DNA of 64,000 nt from Tachypleus tridentatus (GCF_004210375.1 NC_134831.1:42566035-42630034), one strand, 5' to 3'. Shown: positions 12,168 through 22,950, numbered from the stretch's first letter. Program-made: numbers and translations. The notes: generated from the letters alone by a model not told the origin.

Positions 12168-12756
12168 ATGACTTTACAAAGTATCTTTTAATTGACTTTC
12201 AAAAACGTAATCCACAAGACTAACGGTTTATAATTGCTAGGATAATTTTTATAACTTCCATTAAAAAAAAAGTTCTATTAACTAACATCTAATACTCTGG
12301 TACCTACCCGCTATTAAAGAACTAAAGAAAAACAGTAGTAAGTGATTTGCATATCCAATATTTAACATTCTTCAAAACTCTTGGGGGAATATTTGGTCAA
12401 GGAGCCTTAATGTTTTTTTAAACTTTCCATTTTTTTCTTAACCAACTCAGACTTAATTCAGTCATCTTGTTTGATCTCGTTTCCATTTATCAACTGCTCA
12501 AGATGTAAAATACTTCTTCAGTCTTCTTTGGTAAAAACCGAAGAAAAAGCAAAATTTAATAACATTTAAAGTACGTGCATGAAGTGCAGCTTATTTAATG
12601 TACATGCAGCTGTGTCTCAGCAAATCTTTGTGAGTTAGGACTACCATAAAGTTGTTTAAAAGTTGAATAATTATTAGAGATTTGGAACAATACATTTATA
12701 CTGGCTAGTCTAAATGGCATGTTATTATAACCTGTAAAGACTGATTAGATAAAAAT
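12168..12756. other. No gene seen
   Basis: AT-rich sequence between two SINEs. It may include the eroded upstream part of the CR1-like element, but no motif is readable. Confidence 0.35.
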
Positions 12757-12975
12757 CGTTTGTTTTTTAATTTTGCACAAAGCTACATGAGGGATATCTA
12801 CTCTAACCGTCCTTAATTTAGTAGTGCAAGACTAGATGGAAGGTATCTAGTCATCACCACTCATCGTCAGCTCTTAGGCTACTCTTACCAACGAATAGTG
12901 GGACTGACTGTTACATTATAACGCTCTCACGGCTGAAAGGGTGAGCATGATTGGTGTGATAGGGATAAAAACCAT
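12757..12975 (-). mobile_element. SINE family S1, head-truncated
   Basis: The body and tail are present but diverged (attttgcacaaagctacatg ... ggtgagcatgattggtgtgatagggat). The tRNA-like head beyond the box B region is missing, so it lacks a complete pol III promoter. Confidence 0.85.
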
Positions 12976-13257
12976 ACCTATCACTAACCAAAGTTAGTGC
13001 AAGTTAGTGAGAAATATAGTCAAACAGACCTAGAGCGTGTTTATAAGTTAAGCCATAAAGAGTGAATAGTGGGAACTTTTAAAATGAAATAATCACAAAT
13101 TGTATTGTATTAATGGAATATGAAATAGTAATTTATATTGTAAATTTGGTTCTAAAGTAACTGAACCAACCTATCTGGGCTTTAGATGTAAAAGAGAATT
13201 ATTTATAACTCTAGATTAAACTGTAGTAATTAACTATGTAATGAACGTTTGTATATA
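12976..13257. other. No gene seen
   Basis: AT-rich flank between the truncated SINE and the Tc1/Tc3-like element. The latter's end abuts a TA dinucleotide, its expected target. Confidence 0.35.
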
Positions 13258-14262
13258 CACAACTGGCCACAATCTTAAGGCCAATGAACATAAAGAAAAA
13301 ATATGCATATTGCGTTGTTAGACTCAACCACTTATTTGAGTAGAGCTTCGTAAGATGAAAATAAAGAAAGGGAAAATAAAAATAAAAAACTTTTTTAGCA
13401 TTTAATAGGGCAAATGTGAACACTATAAAGTTAGCCTAAATACTAGCTGGTCAAAAGTTTAAGACCATACCAAAAGAAGTCCTAAACAGGGTAGGAAATG
13501 TCCAACAAAAGGTCTCAGTAGTGAGTTGTATGGCCGTCATTGCGAATAATTTCATACATTCGCTTTGGCATGGTCGATATAAGCGTTTGCAGAAGGCTGG
13601 CTAGAATGTTATTCCAAGTGGTGAAGATGGCTTCACGAAGATCATGCACTGTTTGGAATTGACGTCCATTTCTATAGACTTTCGAGCGAACACGCTGGAT
13701 GGTCCAAAAGAATTACGTTATTCGTCATAAAAAAATTCCTTTGCCCTGCAGGTATTGTGGATTGCAGCATTGTCCTGCTGAAAGATCCAATCATTTCCAC
13801 ACAAGCGAGGGCCATCAGTCAATAAGGATGCTCTCTCCAACATGCCAGTGTAGCCAGCTGCTGTTTGATGCCCCTGTATAACCTGAAGCTCCATTGTTCC
13901 ATAGAAGAAGAAAGCACCCAAGATCATGATGGAACCTCCTCCACTGTGTCGTTAGAAAATGTCTCTGGTGGGATATTCTTATTGTGCCAGTAACGTTGGA
14001 AGCAATCTGGATCATCAAGATCAATTTTTTTCTCATCAGAGAACAAAACATTCGTCCACTTTTCTACGTCCCATGTTTGATGCTTCTTAGCAAAGTTTAA
14101 CCGAGCTGATTCGTGGTGTAAAAAGAGGCGTGGCCTTTGAAGGTGTTTACGATTTTTGAAGCCTTTCTCTCGTAGATGCCGTCTTATTGTTCTTGAGCTC
14201 CATTCTGCGTTCGTAAGGGCCTTAATTTGGTTCGATGATCGGCTGGTGTCTTGACGGAAGCT
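13258..14262 (-). pseudogene. Tc1/Tc3-like transposase pseudogene with one IR/DR terminus
   Basis: Minus-strand transposase of the Tc1/mariner superfamily. The end at 13258 has an outer repeat (ctggccacaatcttaaggcc, 13264 on) and an inner repeat (ctggtcaaaagtttaagacc, 13448 on), an IR/DR-type terminus. Reading upstream: C-terminus TMPKRMYEIIRNDGHTTHY with stop near 13516, then QFQTVHDLREAIFTTWNN; FQQDNAAIHN holds the second catalytic Asp; LCGNDW, and FSDEKK the first Asp. The block around the third catalytic acid (usually SPDLNPIENLWG) is deleted: LLDHPAC runs almost straight into RNGRQFQ. The N-terminal DNA-binding half is gone, cut off where repeat family R begins at 14262. Frameshifts separate the segments. 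Confidence 0.85.
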
Positions 14263-14865
14263 ATAATTGTCATAAACTTATTAATCAGAAAACTACAGAT
14301 ATTTGAGCAGGAACGTTTATAGGTTTCAAACATCACGAACCCTTTTACTTCGGAGAATTAATTTCGAGCGTTAGTATTTCTACGAGGATATTACATATCC
14401 ACTTCCTCTGTGAAAAAATAAGCTTATAAACCGCGTTAGGTTAAACAAGACTAGAGATAGCTAGCACTTCCGTTACGCGAAGTGCATCTGTGTATCAGCA
14501 TAAAACTAATTCGCTCGTCATGTACTTGGACTGTAAATAAAAGTATTCAGTTCCAGACCAGATAGAAAACTAAATACTGTTTGTGAGTTTGTAACATTTT
14601 TGTATATAAATAATTATTTGCAATAACTATGTGTAATAACCATTATTATAAATTGTATTGCTGTTTGTAAATTAAAATATATTTGTGTTCAGAAAAAAAT
14701 TGTATCAACCTTTTTGACAAGTATCATAAGTTTGATATATATTGATATTCAATTAGCTTCTAAGTTAAAATTTCTGGCTATTTGAAATGGTAATATGTTA
14801 GCATATATAACATAACAAATCTGAGACTCGTCCGAGATAAATTATAATACGTAATATCATCCATG
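14262..14865 (+). repeat. Unclassified dispersed repeat family R, copy A
   Basis: About 600 bp that recurs at 34880..35510 in the same orientation and, inverted, at 16075..17340 and 31110..32345. Landmarks shared by the copies: gaagctataattgt, a Tn-aatta-aaactaca segment near the left end, gttagtatttctacg, attcagttccagac, and agactcgtccga near the right end. No protein is readable. The length, dispersal and a sharp right end could fit a solo LTR, but I cannot show terminal TG...CA with a target duplication. Confidence 0.75.
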
Positions 14866-15245
14866 TAAGTAGTTTTTACGTGAATAATGATTTAAGAATT
14901 CAAGAATTTTTATGAAAAATGATGTCTATAACATGTCAAAGGTTCCTGGAGTAGTAGATAACTCGTAATATATAAAATGTGAAACTCGTGAGGTATTTAG
15001 TTAGTTCAGTATCAATTAAACAGTCTTAATAAGTTCAAAAGTGAGAGTTAGTGATCTGTTCTTTCATTGAGTTGGTAAGTTTGCCAGCATGTTTGTTATC
15101 GATCGATTAGTGAATAGCTTTTACAACCAACTTAAGTGTATATTAGTTTAAGACTTTTCTTTAAATGTTTCTCAAGTCAGGCCTACCAGTCAAGTGTTTG
15201 TATTTTTCTTATAGCTAAGCCACATCAAGCTATTTGCTGAGTCCA
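14866..15245. other. No gene seen
   Basis: AT-rich stretch between family R copy A and a SINE. No reading frame or motif recognised. Confidence 0.35.
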
Positions 15246-15259
15246 CAGTGAAGTAGTTT

Positions 15260-15530
15260 GTTTTTGAATTTCGCACAAAGCTACACAAGGGCTATCTGTG
15301 CTAGCCGTCCCTAATTTAGCAGTGTAAGACAAGAGGGAAGGCAGCTAGTCATCACCACCCACCGCCAACTCCTGGGCTACCCTTTTACCAACGAATAGTG
15401 GGATTGACCGTTACATTATAACGCCCCCACGGCTGAAAGGGCGAGCATGTTTGGCGCGACGGAGATACGAACCCGCGACCTTCAGATTACGAGTCGCACG
15501 CCGTAACACGCTTGGCCATGCCGGGCCAAC
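15260..15530 (-). mobile_element. SINE family S1 with perfect 14-bp target duplication
   Basis: A full-length inverted copy. cagtgaagtagttt flanks it at 15246..15259 and 15531..15544, so this is a clean retrotransposition event. Box B region gcgacggagatacgaaccc has lost some consensus bases. Confidence 0.95.
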
Positions 15531-15544
15531 CAGTGAAGTAGTTT

Positions 15545-16074
15545 TTAGCAAAGTTATTAATTAAATTAATTAAATCATTATTGTTAGGTGGACTGGACGT
15601 CATATTAATTTTACCAAATAATCCAAAATAAATCATCCAACGAAAAGTTGGAGTTGTTTGGGTGAAAATAAAACAGAACTTTAACTAAACCTCAACATAA
15701 TAACACGAACATGAAGTGAGATTATAAGGAAATACCGTCCACTGTACAAAGAAAGAAAGCTGATGTTTAGAGTCCGAGCATTTTCTTTATATCAGTTTGC
15801 TTTTAGTTTCTGCCTGGAAACTTTTCAGAACTTGATCACCATTTGGTGTGGAGGTAAACTATCTAATGAGAAGACTTCAAAACTTAAGTGTTGCATAACA
15901 TGTAATGAGAACTATTAGTAGTTCCATGTATGTGCTTTCGATTTTCTTTTTATGAATAAACTTTCTCGGTTTTACTCAAATCTTGGCGATCTGGTTAATT
16001 TTCACACAGAATAATAAGTCAGTTTAAATACCTTTACTAACAAGTCTCATAAGTTTTACTATTTCGAACCAGCT
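15545..16074. other. No gene seen
   Basis: AT-rich spacer between the SINE and family R copy C. It contains no recognisable frame. Confidence 0.35.
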
Positions 16075-16445
16075 ATTTGTTATATGTTGTAATTTATTCT
16101 GGATGAGTCTCCGATTTATTACGTTGCATGCATTGCGTCTTTCAATTTCAAACAGCCAAATATTTGATTTTAAATTTAGAAGTTAATGGAATGTCGTTGT
16201 GTATCAAATTTATATTTGCCAATAATTTTGATACACACACTTTTTAAACACATATATATTTTGATGTTCAAACAACAATACAATTTCTAATAACGGTTAT
16301 TACAGATAATGACTTGCACACAACAGTTTTAGAAACTTTAGTAACAGTACTTGGTCTCCTATCTAGTCTGGAACTGAATATTTTATCGACAGTTAATTCC
16401 ATGTTGATATCGACCCAGTTCACTTAACGGGTAACCTATTTCTCA

Positions 16446-16718
16446 GGCCTTGCATGGCCAGGTGTTGAAGACATTCGACTCGTAATCCGAGGGTTGCGGG
16501 TTCGATTCCCCCCTCACAACAAACATGCTCGCTCTTTCAGCCGTGGGGGCATTATAAGTGACGGTCAATCCCACTTTTCGTTGGTAAAACGTAGCCCAAG
16601 AGTTGGCCGCGGGTCGAGATGACTAACTGCCTTCCGTTACACTACTAAATCAGGGACGGCTAGCGCAGATAGCTCTCGTGTAGCTTTGCGCGAAATTCAA
16701 ACCAAACCAAACCAAACC
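16446..16718 (+). mobile_element. SINE family S1, first of a tandem pair
   Basis: Head ggccttgcatggccaggtg, loop ctcgtaa and box B ggttcgattcc are kept. The tail is a simple (aaacc)n repeat. It lies inside family R copy C. No clean target duplication, unlike its neighbour. Confidence 0.9.
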
Positions 16719-16732
16719 TGTCTCTTACTGTT

Positions 16733-17013
16733 GGCCCAGCATGGGCTAGCGCGTAAGACGTGCGACTCGTAATCCGAGGGTCGCGGGTTCGCGCCCGCGT
16801 CGCGCTAAACATGCTCGCCCTCCCAGCCGTGGGGGTGTATAATGTGACGGTCAATCCCACTATTCGTTGGTAAAGAGTAGCCCAAGAGTTGGCGGTGGGT
16901 GGTGATGACTAGCTGCCTTCCCTCTAGTCTTAGACTGCTAAATTAGGGACGGCTAGCACAGATAGCCCTCGAGTAGCTTTGTGCGAAATTCCCAAACAAA
17001 CAAAAAAAAAAAA
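16733..17013 (+). mobile_element. SINE family S1, second of a tandem pair
   Basis: Flanked by a perfect 11-bp duplication ctcttactgtt (16722..16732 and 17014..17024), so it inserted independently just downstream of the preceding copy. The head is GC-rich (cgcgggttcgcgcccgcg). Tail ends in a run of A. Confidence 0.93.
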
Positions 17014-17559
17014 CTCTTACTGTTCACACTTGAATTTTTCACAGACAAAGATACGTAATGTCCTTGTAAAAGTATTCACGTTTAAAGTTAATTCATAAAA
17101 GTAAGGCGGTTTGTAATGTTGGAAGTCTATACACATTCGTGGTCAAATATCTGTAGTTTTCGAATTAATAAGCGTTTACCACAATTATAGCTTCCGAGGT
17201 TTATAGTATATAGACTATAGCAAACCAACAATATTAAACTGACTCTCGACGTGCCGATTTATAAATTCAGTTGGTAGCAAGATACGCTAGTGCTTTCCTA
17301 AAACACATATTGTTTATTCTTATCCTCGAGATTCTTCTACAAATTTAGAGAACAGGCGGAACTTGCGCAATATTATATTTAACAATATAATATTACCTGC
17401 ATTAAACTGAAATAAACTTAAATATTAATATAAATGGGTAACAGTAAATCCATTTCACCTTCCTCCTTAAAGTATTAAAATTGGTGTTACATAATTTTCA
17501 ACTAAGATGTTATATGTACATATACATTGCGAACAATACGTAAAATATTGTCAAAGAAT

Positions 17560-18560
17560 TATACAAACCTCAATAATAATGACAGTATATAACACAATCA
17601 ATACAAATAACTTCATGATCATAAAATTTCATAGCACGTGAAACTGCATCACTCCCTTTTACATGGATTATCTCCAAATCATACTTTGTTATGTTAAACT
17701 CCAATTTACCAGTATTTTGTTTGTGCCTTTCCCTTGATTCCAAAACATCAATTGTAATTAGTTATGATCAGTATAAATGACAATAGGTTGTTGTAATCAA
17801 GACAGATACATATTGAGACGTCGTAAAACTAACACTAAAGCAATTTTTTTTCCACAGTAGAATAATTCTTTTGATGACAATTAAACTTTTCAGAAAAATA
17901 ACAAAACAGAGTATTCAATACATCTTTATTTTCTGATTGTAATAGAATGTCACAAGCACCACAATGTTAACGTCAACAGCTAATGCAAAATGCTTATCAA
18001 AGACAGATGCCACCAGTACAGGGTTAGAGCACAATAAATATTTAACCTTTTCGAAAGCAGATTTACATGGTTCAACCACTTAAATTTTTGATTTTTCTTC
18101 AGTAGCTTTGTTCATGATACAGTGATGTCAGCAAATTTTTTACAAAACTTTCTACAATAACCAGCCATTCCTAAAATTCTCATGAAACTTTTCTCGTTTT
18201 AAGGAGTTAGATAATTCAAAATGCAATCAATTTTGGCTTGAATTGTTGAAACTTGACCGTGGCATACCACGTGACCTAAGTAAACAACTTTGGCTTTACA
18301 AAAGTCACTTTTTTGCCATGTTAATAATGAGACAGGGTTGTATAATGTTGTTTTCCAGCATATAAGATATTTATTTACGCATTTTACCAGCCTTGAATGG
18401 AATCACGTGGTAGGGATGTTGTTTCACAGGAGAAGTAACATCTGTATTTACATCATGAACAGCAATGATGGTTTGATTACGAACATCCAGAAATATGCAC
18501 TGATATTCAGTCAATAAACTACCAAGTCGATTTTTTTCTTGAAGCAAGTGATCAGGTTTT
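17560..18560 (-). pseudogene. Gypsy reverse transcriptase and RNase H with internal deletion
   Basis: The N-terminal part (SPVKQHPYHVIPFKA, YMLENNIIQP) jumps at about 18330 to the end of the palm (NMAK, then KAKVVYLGHVV), so the segment that carries the catalytic YxDD motif is absent. The thumb continues with MRILGMAGYCRKFCKKFADI and the RNase H with TDHN and EIIHVKGSD. Several stops. Confidence 0.75.
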
Positions 18561-18739
18561 GTATCAAGGTTAGCAGGAATACAAAATTAATCAGTTTGAT
18601 GTTGCATTCATCTCCAGTATTTTTATATTTACGGGTGTCTAAGTCAAAGAGACTGACATCAGTATCAGGAGAACACTGAACGTCTAAAATGCTTTTCGAT
18701 GTATCTCGGATTTAATATAGCTTTAACATATTGATATGA

Positions 18740-20148
18740 TACTACTGGGTAGCCATTCGACGATTAGGTGTTTTCTACAACATAATCTGTATCATCGAAT
18801 TTCCGAACAAGCTAATATGGACCATGATACGTAGCTTTGAGTGGATGTCTCATAGTGGGTAAAAATAGTAAGACCATGTCACCAGGATGGACTTACCCTC
18901 TTCACCCCTACATTTATAAGCGTTTTTCATAATAGCTTGGATAACTTTAACTTTCTTCTAGCCATTTCAGAAACACCTAATAGTCTGGACCACAACTGGA
19001 CCAGTAAGTTCATTTCTTTTGAGCAATCTGTCAACCATTCTTCTTCAGCAACTTCAAAGACTACACACTGAATGATCCCTTATAAGACTGAATTTCTTTG
19101 GGCAAACCAATAATAGTAAAGAAACAAATCAAAGCCTTAGAAATTTGTTTGGCTGAAACGACTCTTCATGGGATTACTTCAGGAATAGAGTAGATGCATA
19201 CATGATAGTCAACAAATAATGGTTCCCTGAACGACTTTTTGGTAAAGGCCCAACACAATTAATAATACCACGACTAAAACGTTCTTTGAAACCTGGGAGA
19301 GGTTTCATAGGAGCAAAGGGAAATTTCTGGTTAGGTTTTTCAACAATTTGACCGATATAAGAATCCTACAAAATTCTTAGAATCATCTGTCCTATTTTTG
19401 GCCAAAAGAAATGGCTCATAAGTTTGTCACGTGTCTTGTTTATACATAAGCTACTTTTCATGTGGGGCCCGGCATGGCCAAGCGTGTTAAGGCGTTCGAC
19501 TCGTAATCCGAGGGTCGCGGGTTCGAATCCAGGTCGCACTAAACATGCTCGCCCTTTCAGCCGGGAGGGCGTTATAACGTTACGGTCAATCCCACTATTC
19601 GTTGGTAAAAGAGTAGCTCAAGAGTTGGCGGTGGATGTGATGACTAGCTGCCTTCCCTCTAATCTTACACTGCTAAATTAGGGACGGCTAGTGTAGATAG
19701 CCCTCGAGTAGCTTTGCGCAAAATTCAAACAAACAAACAAACTTTTAATGTGAAGTTCATGGACAATATTCAATATTTCAGAACTATATACTTTGGGAAT
19801 AACGAGTTGATAAACTATAGCCTTGTAATTTGAAGCTGGCACATCTAATGGTCTCTATTTTTTCATAAATACACCATTTGTCAAAAAATAACCAGTTGGA
19901 ACTATTTCCAGTTCATCTTTTGGAAGTGCGTATTTAAATAACAGAAAGACCTGCAGATCCTTTTCTTGCTTGGCCAACAGTTTACTTCTCGCAAACAAAA
20001 CTTCACCAGTTGAACCAGATCCCTCACATTCATCATTATAAATCACTAAGGAGTTGTCAGTAAGGCAATTATTCACAATATTTTCGCCGGATCCAAAAAA
20101 TATCTGACACAGATCTATAATATCAGTCTCTGAACAAGTGTCTATCAT
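18740..20148 (-). pseudogene. Gypsy integrase (His/Cys finger, core, C-terminal), SINE-interrupted
   Basis: 19855..20148 encodes the linker before the finger (AKQEKDLQVFLLFKYALP). The finger itself is cut by a SINE (19465..19740): the left half resumes as INKTRDKLMSHFFWPK. In the core, the first catalytic Asp of the usual IIDCVGPLP block reads Asn (GIINCVGP, about 19247..19269). The end has HGPY-LVRKFDDTDYVV, similar to the GPF/Y integrase tail. Confidence 0.7.
19465..19740 (+). mobile_element. SINE family S1 inserted in gypsy integrase
   Basis: Flanks acttttcatgtg (19453..19464) and acttttaatgtg (19741..19752) form a 12-bp duplication with one mismatch. The integrase reading continues on either side, so the SINE is younger than the gypsy element. 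Confidence 0.95.
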
Positions 20149-20279
20149 TGATTTTTGTCTAAATTTCTAAGCCTGAGCTCGAATCATAGCACACGACGGA
20201 AACACAACTGGATTTTCCGCAACAATAACATCATCTTTAGATAAAACAGTGATCGGCTTGCTAACCGCCTACGGTTCGG

Positions 20280-20570
20280 CAACAACTTTTACCCCAGCGA
20301 AATCGTTTCACAAAATAAGTATACATCCTTAATTGGTAAAGTAGATCCTAATGCAACTACAACTAATCCCAAAACTTGGTCTGATGCTAAAGAAGTGTTA
20401 TGAAGAGGAACATTAACAAAGCCACCCTCAATACCCAGAGCAATAAGAGACTCACCGGTGGCAGAAGTGGAATATATAGGCTGTATACCTTCTAATAACA
20501 ATGTCTGAATAACCCCAGTATCATGTAGAATACGTATGGATATGGGTTTAACAGTATTAATTCTTAAAAC
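20280..20570 (-). pseudogene. Gypsy aspartic protease fragment
   Basis: RILHDTG precedes LLLEGIQPIYSTSATGES and GFVNVPLH; the catalytic DTG is intact. A stop-free frame covers 20289..20501. In the element it should release gag and pol proteins; here it is isolated by surrounding stops. Confidence 0.65.
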
Positions 20571-20658
20571 ACAGAACCAACAAACACAAAGGGTCTAAAT
20601 TCCCACCTAACAACATCAGCCTTAATCAGTGATGTCGAGAAAATCCACTTGTAGAGAA

Positions 20659-20767
20659 ATATATATGTAAAAACGGCTCGTTTGGGTTGAGAAAATATTT
20701 TACGTAGAGTTCGCTCCTCTACGTAAAATATTTTCTGAACCCAAACGAGCCGTTTTTACATATACAT
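20659..20767. repeat. Long near-perfect hairpin (51-bp arms, 7-base loop)
   Basis: Arms 20659..20709 and 20717..20767 are reverse complements at 49 of 51 positions. The core of the left arm is aacggctcgtttgggttgag followed by aaaatattttacgtagag. The loop is ttcgctc. It sits in the gypsy remnant between gag and protease. Confidence 0.9.
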
Positions 20768-21009
20768 AAACATCAGCCTTTTTAACAGTGACCAAATCAA
20801 CATTAGATGACCCAGTAAAACTACGTCCGTATGTGGACATGAACGCAGTGTGTGTTGCCTTCTTTTCTGTTTTTACTTTTCTAACACCGATAACCGGGCA
20901 TAACATGACCGAGTTTTTTCAAAAAAATGACAGACAGGCTTTGATGGTTTTGAAGAAATTTTATCCTCACTATCCGAATATTTCAAACTAAATGTGCTGG
21001 AAGAATCCT

Positions 21010-21540
21010 CAACTTTAGTGGTTACAATAGATACAGGGTTTTGATGATATGGCAGAAATTTTTGTTTTATCTAAAGCGTGATCATCGAAAAAATCAGTTG
21101 CTTCCTGTAGTGTTTCAACTTTTACTTTTCATCCAAGTAAGTTTTCAGGTCGTCATTTTCACAGCGTTTAAATTCCTCAATTAGACATAATTGTCTCAGT
21201 TTGTCAAAACTGTTGCCAATATGCATTGAATTACAGCATCGATCAAAAATAAATTTCTTTTCCATGGGTAAACTCCACATAAGCTTGATTATTTTGCTTG
21301 CGAAAACCTCGAAACTTTTGACAATAAGCCACCAGTAGTAAATCGTATTCTTTGAGAATAGCGCTTAATCTTATCATAATTTGTACAATCTTCCAAAAAA
21401 AGAGCATTATAAGCTTCTTATTCTTCACTAGTTAAAACACTTATAATAATACTGACCACTTTTCGGTGGGCTATTACGTGGTTTGGGCAACTTTTTATGA
21501 ATGATGAAAGTATTTATCAACTTCCACTTTACAAAGTCAT
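21010..21540 (-). pseudogene. Gypsy gag (SCAN-like capsid) fragment
   Basis: The frame 21243..21428 and neighbours give LTSEE*EAYNAL, SAILKEYDLL-like and QKFRGFRKQNNQAYVEF followed by a FDKLRQLCLIEEFKRC block. This pattern (aromatic-rich helix, Arg-Lys turn, LxxLxxLIxxEQF) is the one shared between Gmr1-like gag and the vertebrate SCAN domain. Broken by stops. Confidence 0.7.
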
Positions 21541-22748
21541 GGAATAACGGGGAATTTCACAAAACACATTTAACAGTGCAAGTTACATGCGTTTTAAAAA
21601 TATATTTAACTGAAACAAACATTGATGTTAAAAACACACGATATAACAGTAAATTCATGACAAAGAGTGTGTGTGTGTGTTTTTTCTTATTTTAAAACCA
21701 TGTTGAGCTATCTGCTATGTCCATCAAGGAGAATCGAGCCCTTGACTTTAGCATTGTAAACAGTCTCAGCGAGTGATACATTAGAGGGGGAATTTAATAT
21801 CTTTTGTAGAATCCACATTACTGATAGAAATTACAAAATATTCTACTTTTCTCAAATTCATAACGCCGTATTGAAAACGTTATTTACATTTGTAATATAT
21901 AACTCTTAGGTTTAAAGGTACGTTTTCAGTTTATTTATCTTTCTTTCAAGATGACACATGGACATTTCAAGTAGAAAGAGAGTCACGGGAGACTTCATAG
22001 CTAAACATTTTACTTTTATGATATTTATCTTTTGGGAGAAAAATGTCATTTTCAGTAACATTCTTGTGAAAACAATAACATCAGTTGAACGGATATCCTG
22101 CTGTATTAGCCTTGTGTTTAACTGGTAAGTACTTGTTTTATTGGGACGTTCGTAAATCATTTTAATTTTAAAAATAATTTCGTAACAAACTCTTTTGAAT
22201 TCTTTAAATTAAATTCACTCTCATTATATAAATATCAATAATTATTTGTAATAAACTTGACATATAAAAGACGGTCAATTAGAGTTTAGGTAGGCCATTT
22301 GGCCCTGGCCTCAATTTTAGACTCTCATTTGATTATTTTTAATTTGTTAAGTTTCTCCACTTGTTTTCACGTGCCTTCCAATCAGATCAAAATAAGCCAC
22401 ACATTCTCAGCTTAAACCTGCAAATTACACATACAAATTAAATATTCAAAATATGTTTCATTTGTCTTTTGAGATAATTATATTATTTTGTTTACATATC
22501 GCATTCGGTGTCTCAAAAGATAAAAGTGACCCAGGCCTCTCTGAATGTATAAGAGAGCCTGCTACCAATAGTAGAAACGATTGAAATGTGACCTGACTAA
22601 AATTGTCAACAAAAATGTAATCAGCAACTTTAATGTTTCTGTAACCTGAACTACATTAACAAGGCGAAGGTCTGTTGTAAAATTCGAATAGATAACACAG
22701 ACCAATAACCACGCAGTACACTTTCTGTAAACATGACTATAATATTAA
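21541..22748. other. No gene seen
   Basis: Beyond the gag end of the gypsy remnant. A (GT)n run of about 12 bases at 21669. An LTR would be expected in this region but I cannot match it to sequence near 17.5 kb. Confidence 0.35.
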
Positions 22749-22950
22749 CACCACCACCTCTTAGGCTAATCTTTTGCCAACGAATAGGGGATTGAGTATC
22801 ACGTTATAATGCTCACATGGCTGAAAGGGCAAGTTTATTTGGTGTGATGGATATTCGAACCCGCGTTCTTTATTTGGTGTGATGGATATTCGAACCCGCG
22901 TTCTTCAGAGTAGCAGTCGAGTGCCTTAACTACCTGGCCACGCTGAGCCT
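22749..22950 (-). mobile_element. SINE family S1, partial, with internal 35-bp duplication
   Basis: The tail half is missing. Within the head, 22834..22868 is repeated exactly at 22869..22903, so box B (gatattcgaaccc, read inverted) occurs twice. Confidence 0.88.

Larger units (their letters stand above)
16075..17340 (-). repeat. Dispersed repeat family R, copy C (inverted, split by two SINEs)
   Basis: The right-end landmark appears inverted at 16100 (gatgagtctccgatttatta) and the left-end landmark at 17150..17200 (tgtagttttcgaattaata, attatagcttcc). The two parts are separated by a SINE pair (16446..17013). It extends beyond copy A at its outer end (caagatacgctagtgctttc ... cctcgagattcttctaca), a part also present in copy D. 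Confidence 0.7.
17560..21540 (-). pseudogene. Ty3/Gypsy LTR retrotransposon, Gmr1-like order (gag-PR-IN-RT-RH), decayed
   Basis: Minus-strand LTR-retrotransposon remnant. From high to low coordinates: gag capsid of SCAN-like type (about 21540..21010: DKYFHH, LKEYDLLL, FRGFRKQNNQ, LIEEFKRC), a decayed zinc-knuckle near 20920, a protease with the active-site DTG at 20514..20522, an integrase (His/Cys region from 20148, core around 19270), the integrase C-terminus near 18850, then the RT (18560..17990) and RNase H ending EIIHVKGSD at about 17660. Integrase before RT is the order known from Gmr1-type gypsy elements and the reverse of ordinary gypsies. Many stops and frameshifts, an altered integrase catalytic residue and an RT with its centre deleted show it is inactive. 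LTRs are not recognisable. Confidence 0.8.

Noticed and set aside
14820-14850. agactcgtccga resembling a retroviral leader sequence after an LTR
   Set aside because: Too short to call a primer-binding region; there is no gag or pol next to it and no second LTR could be paired. Kept only as a landmark of repeat family R.
16733-16810. tRNA-like sequence with CGT anticodon
   Set aside because: It is the head of an S1 SINE; the acceptor stem does not close and the same head recurs with body and tail in some 17 places. Not a functional tRNA gene.
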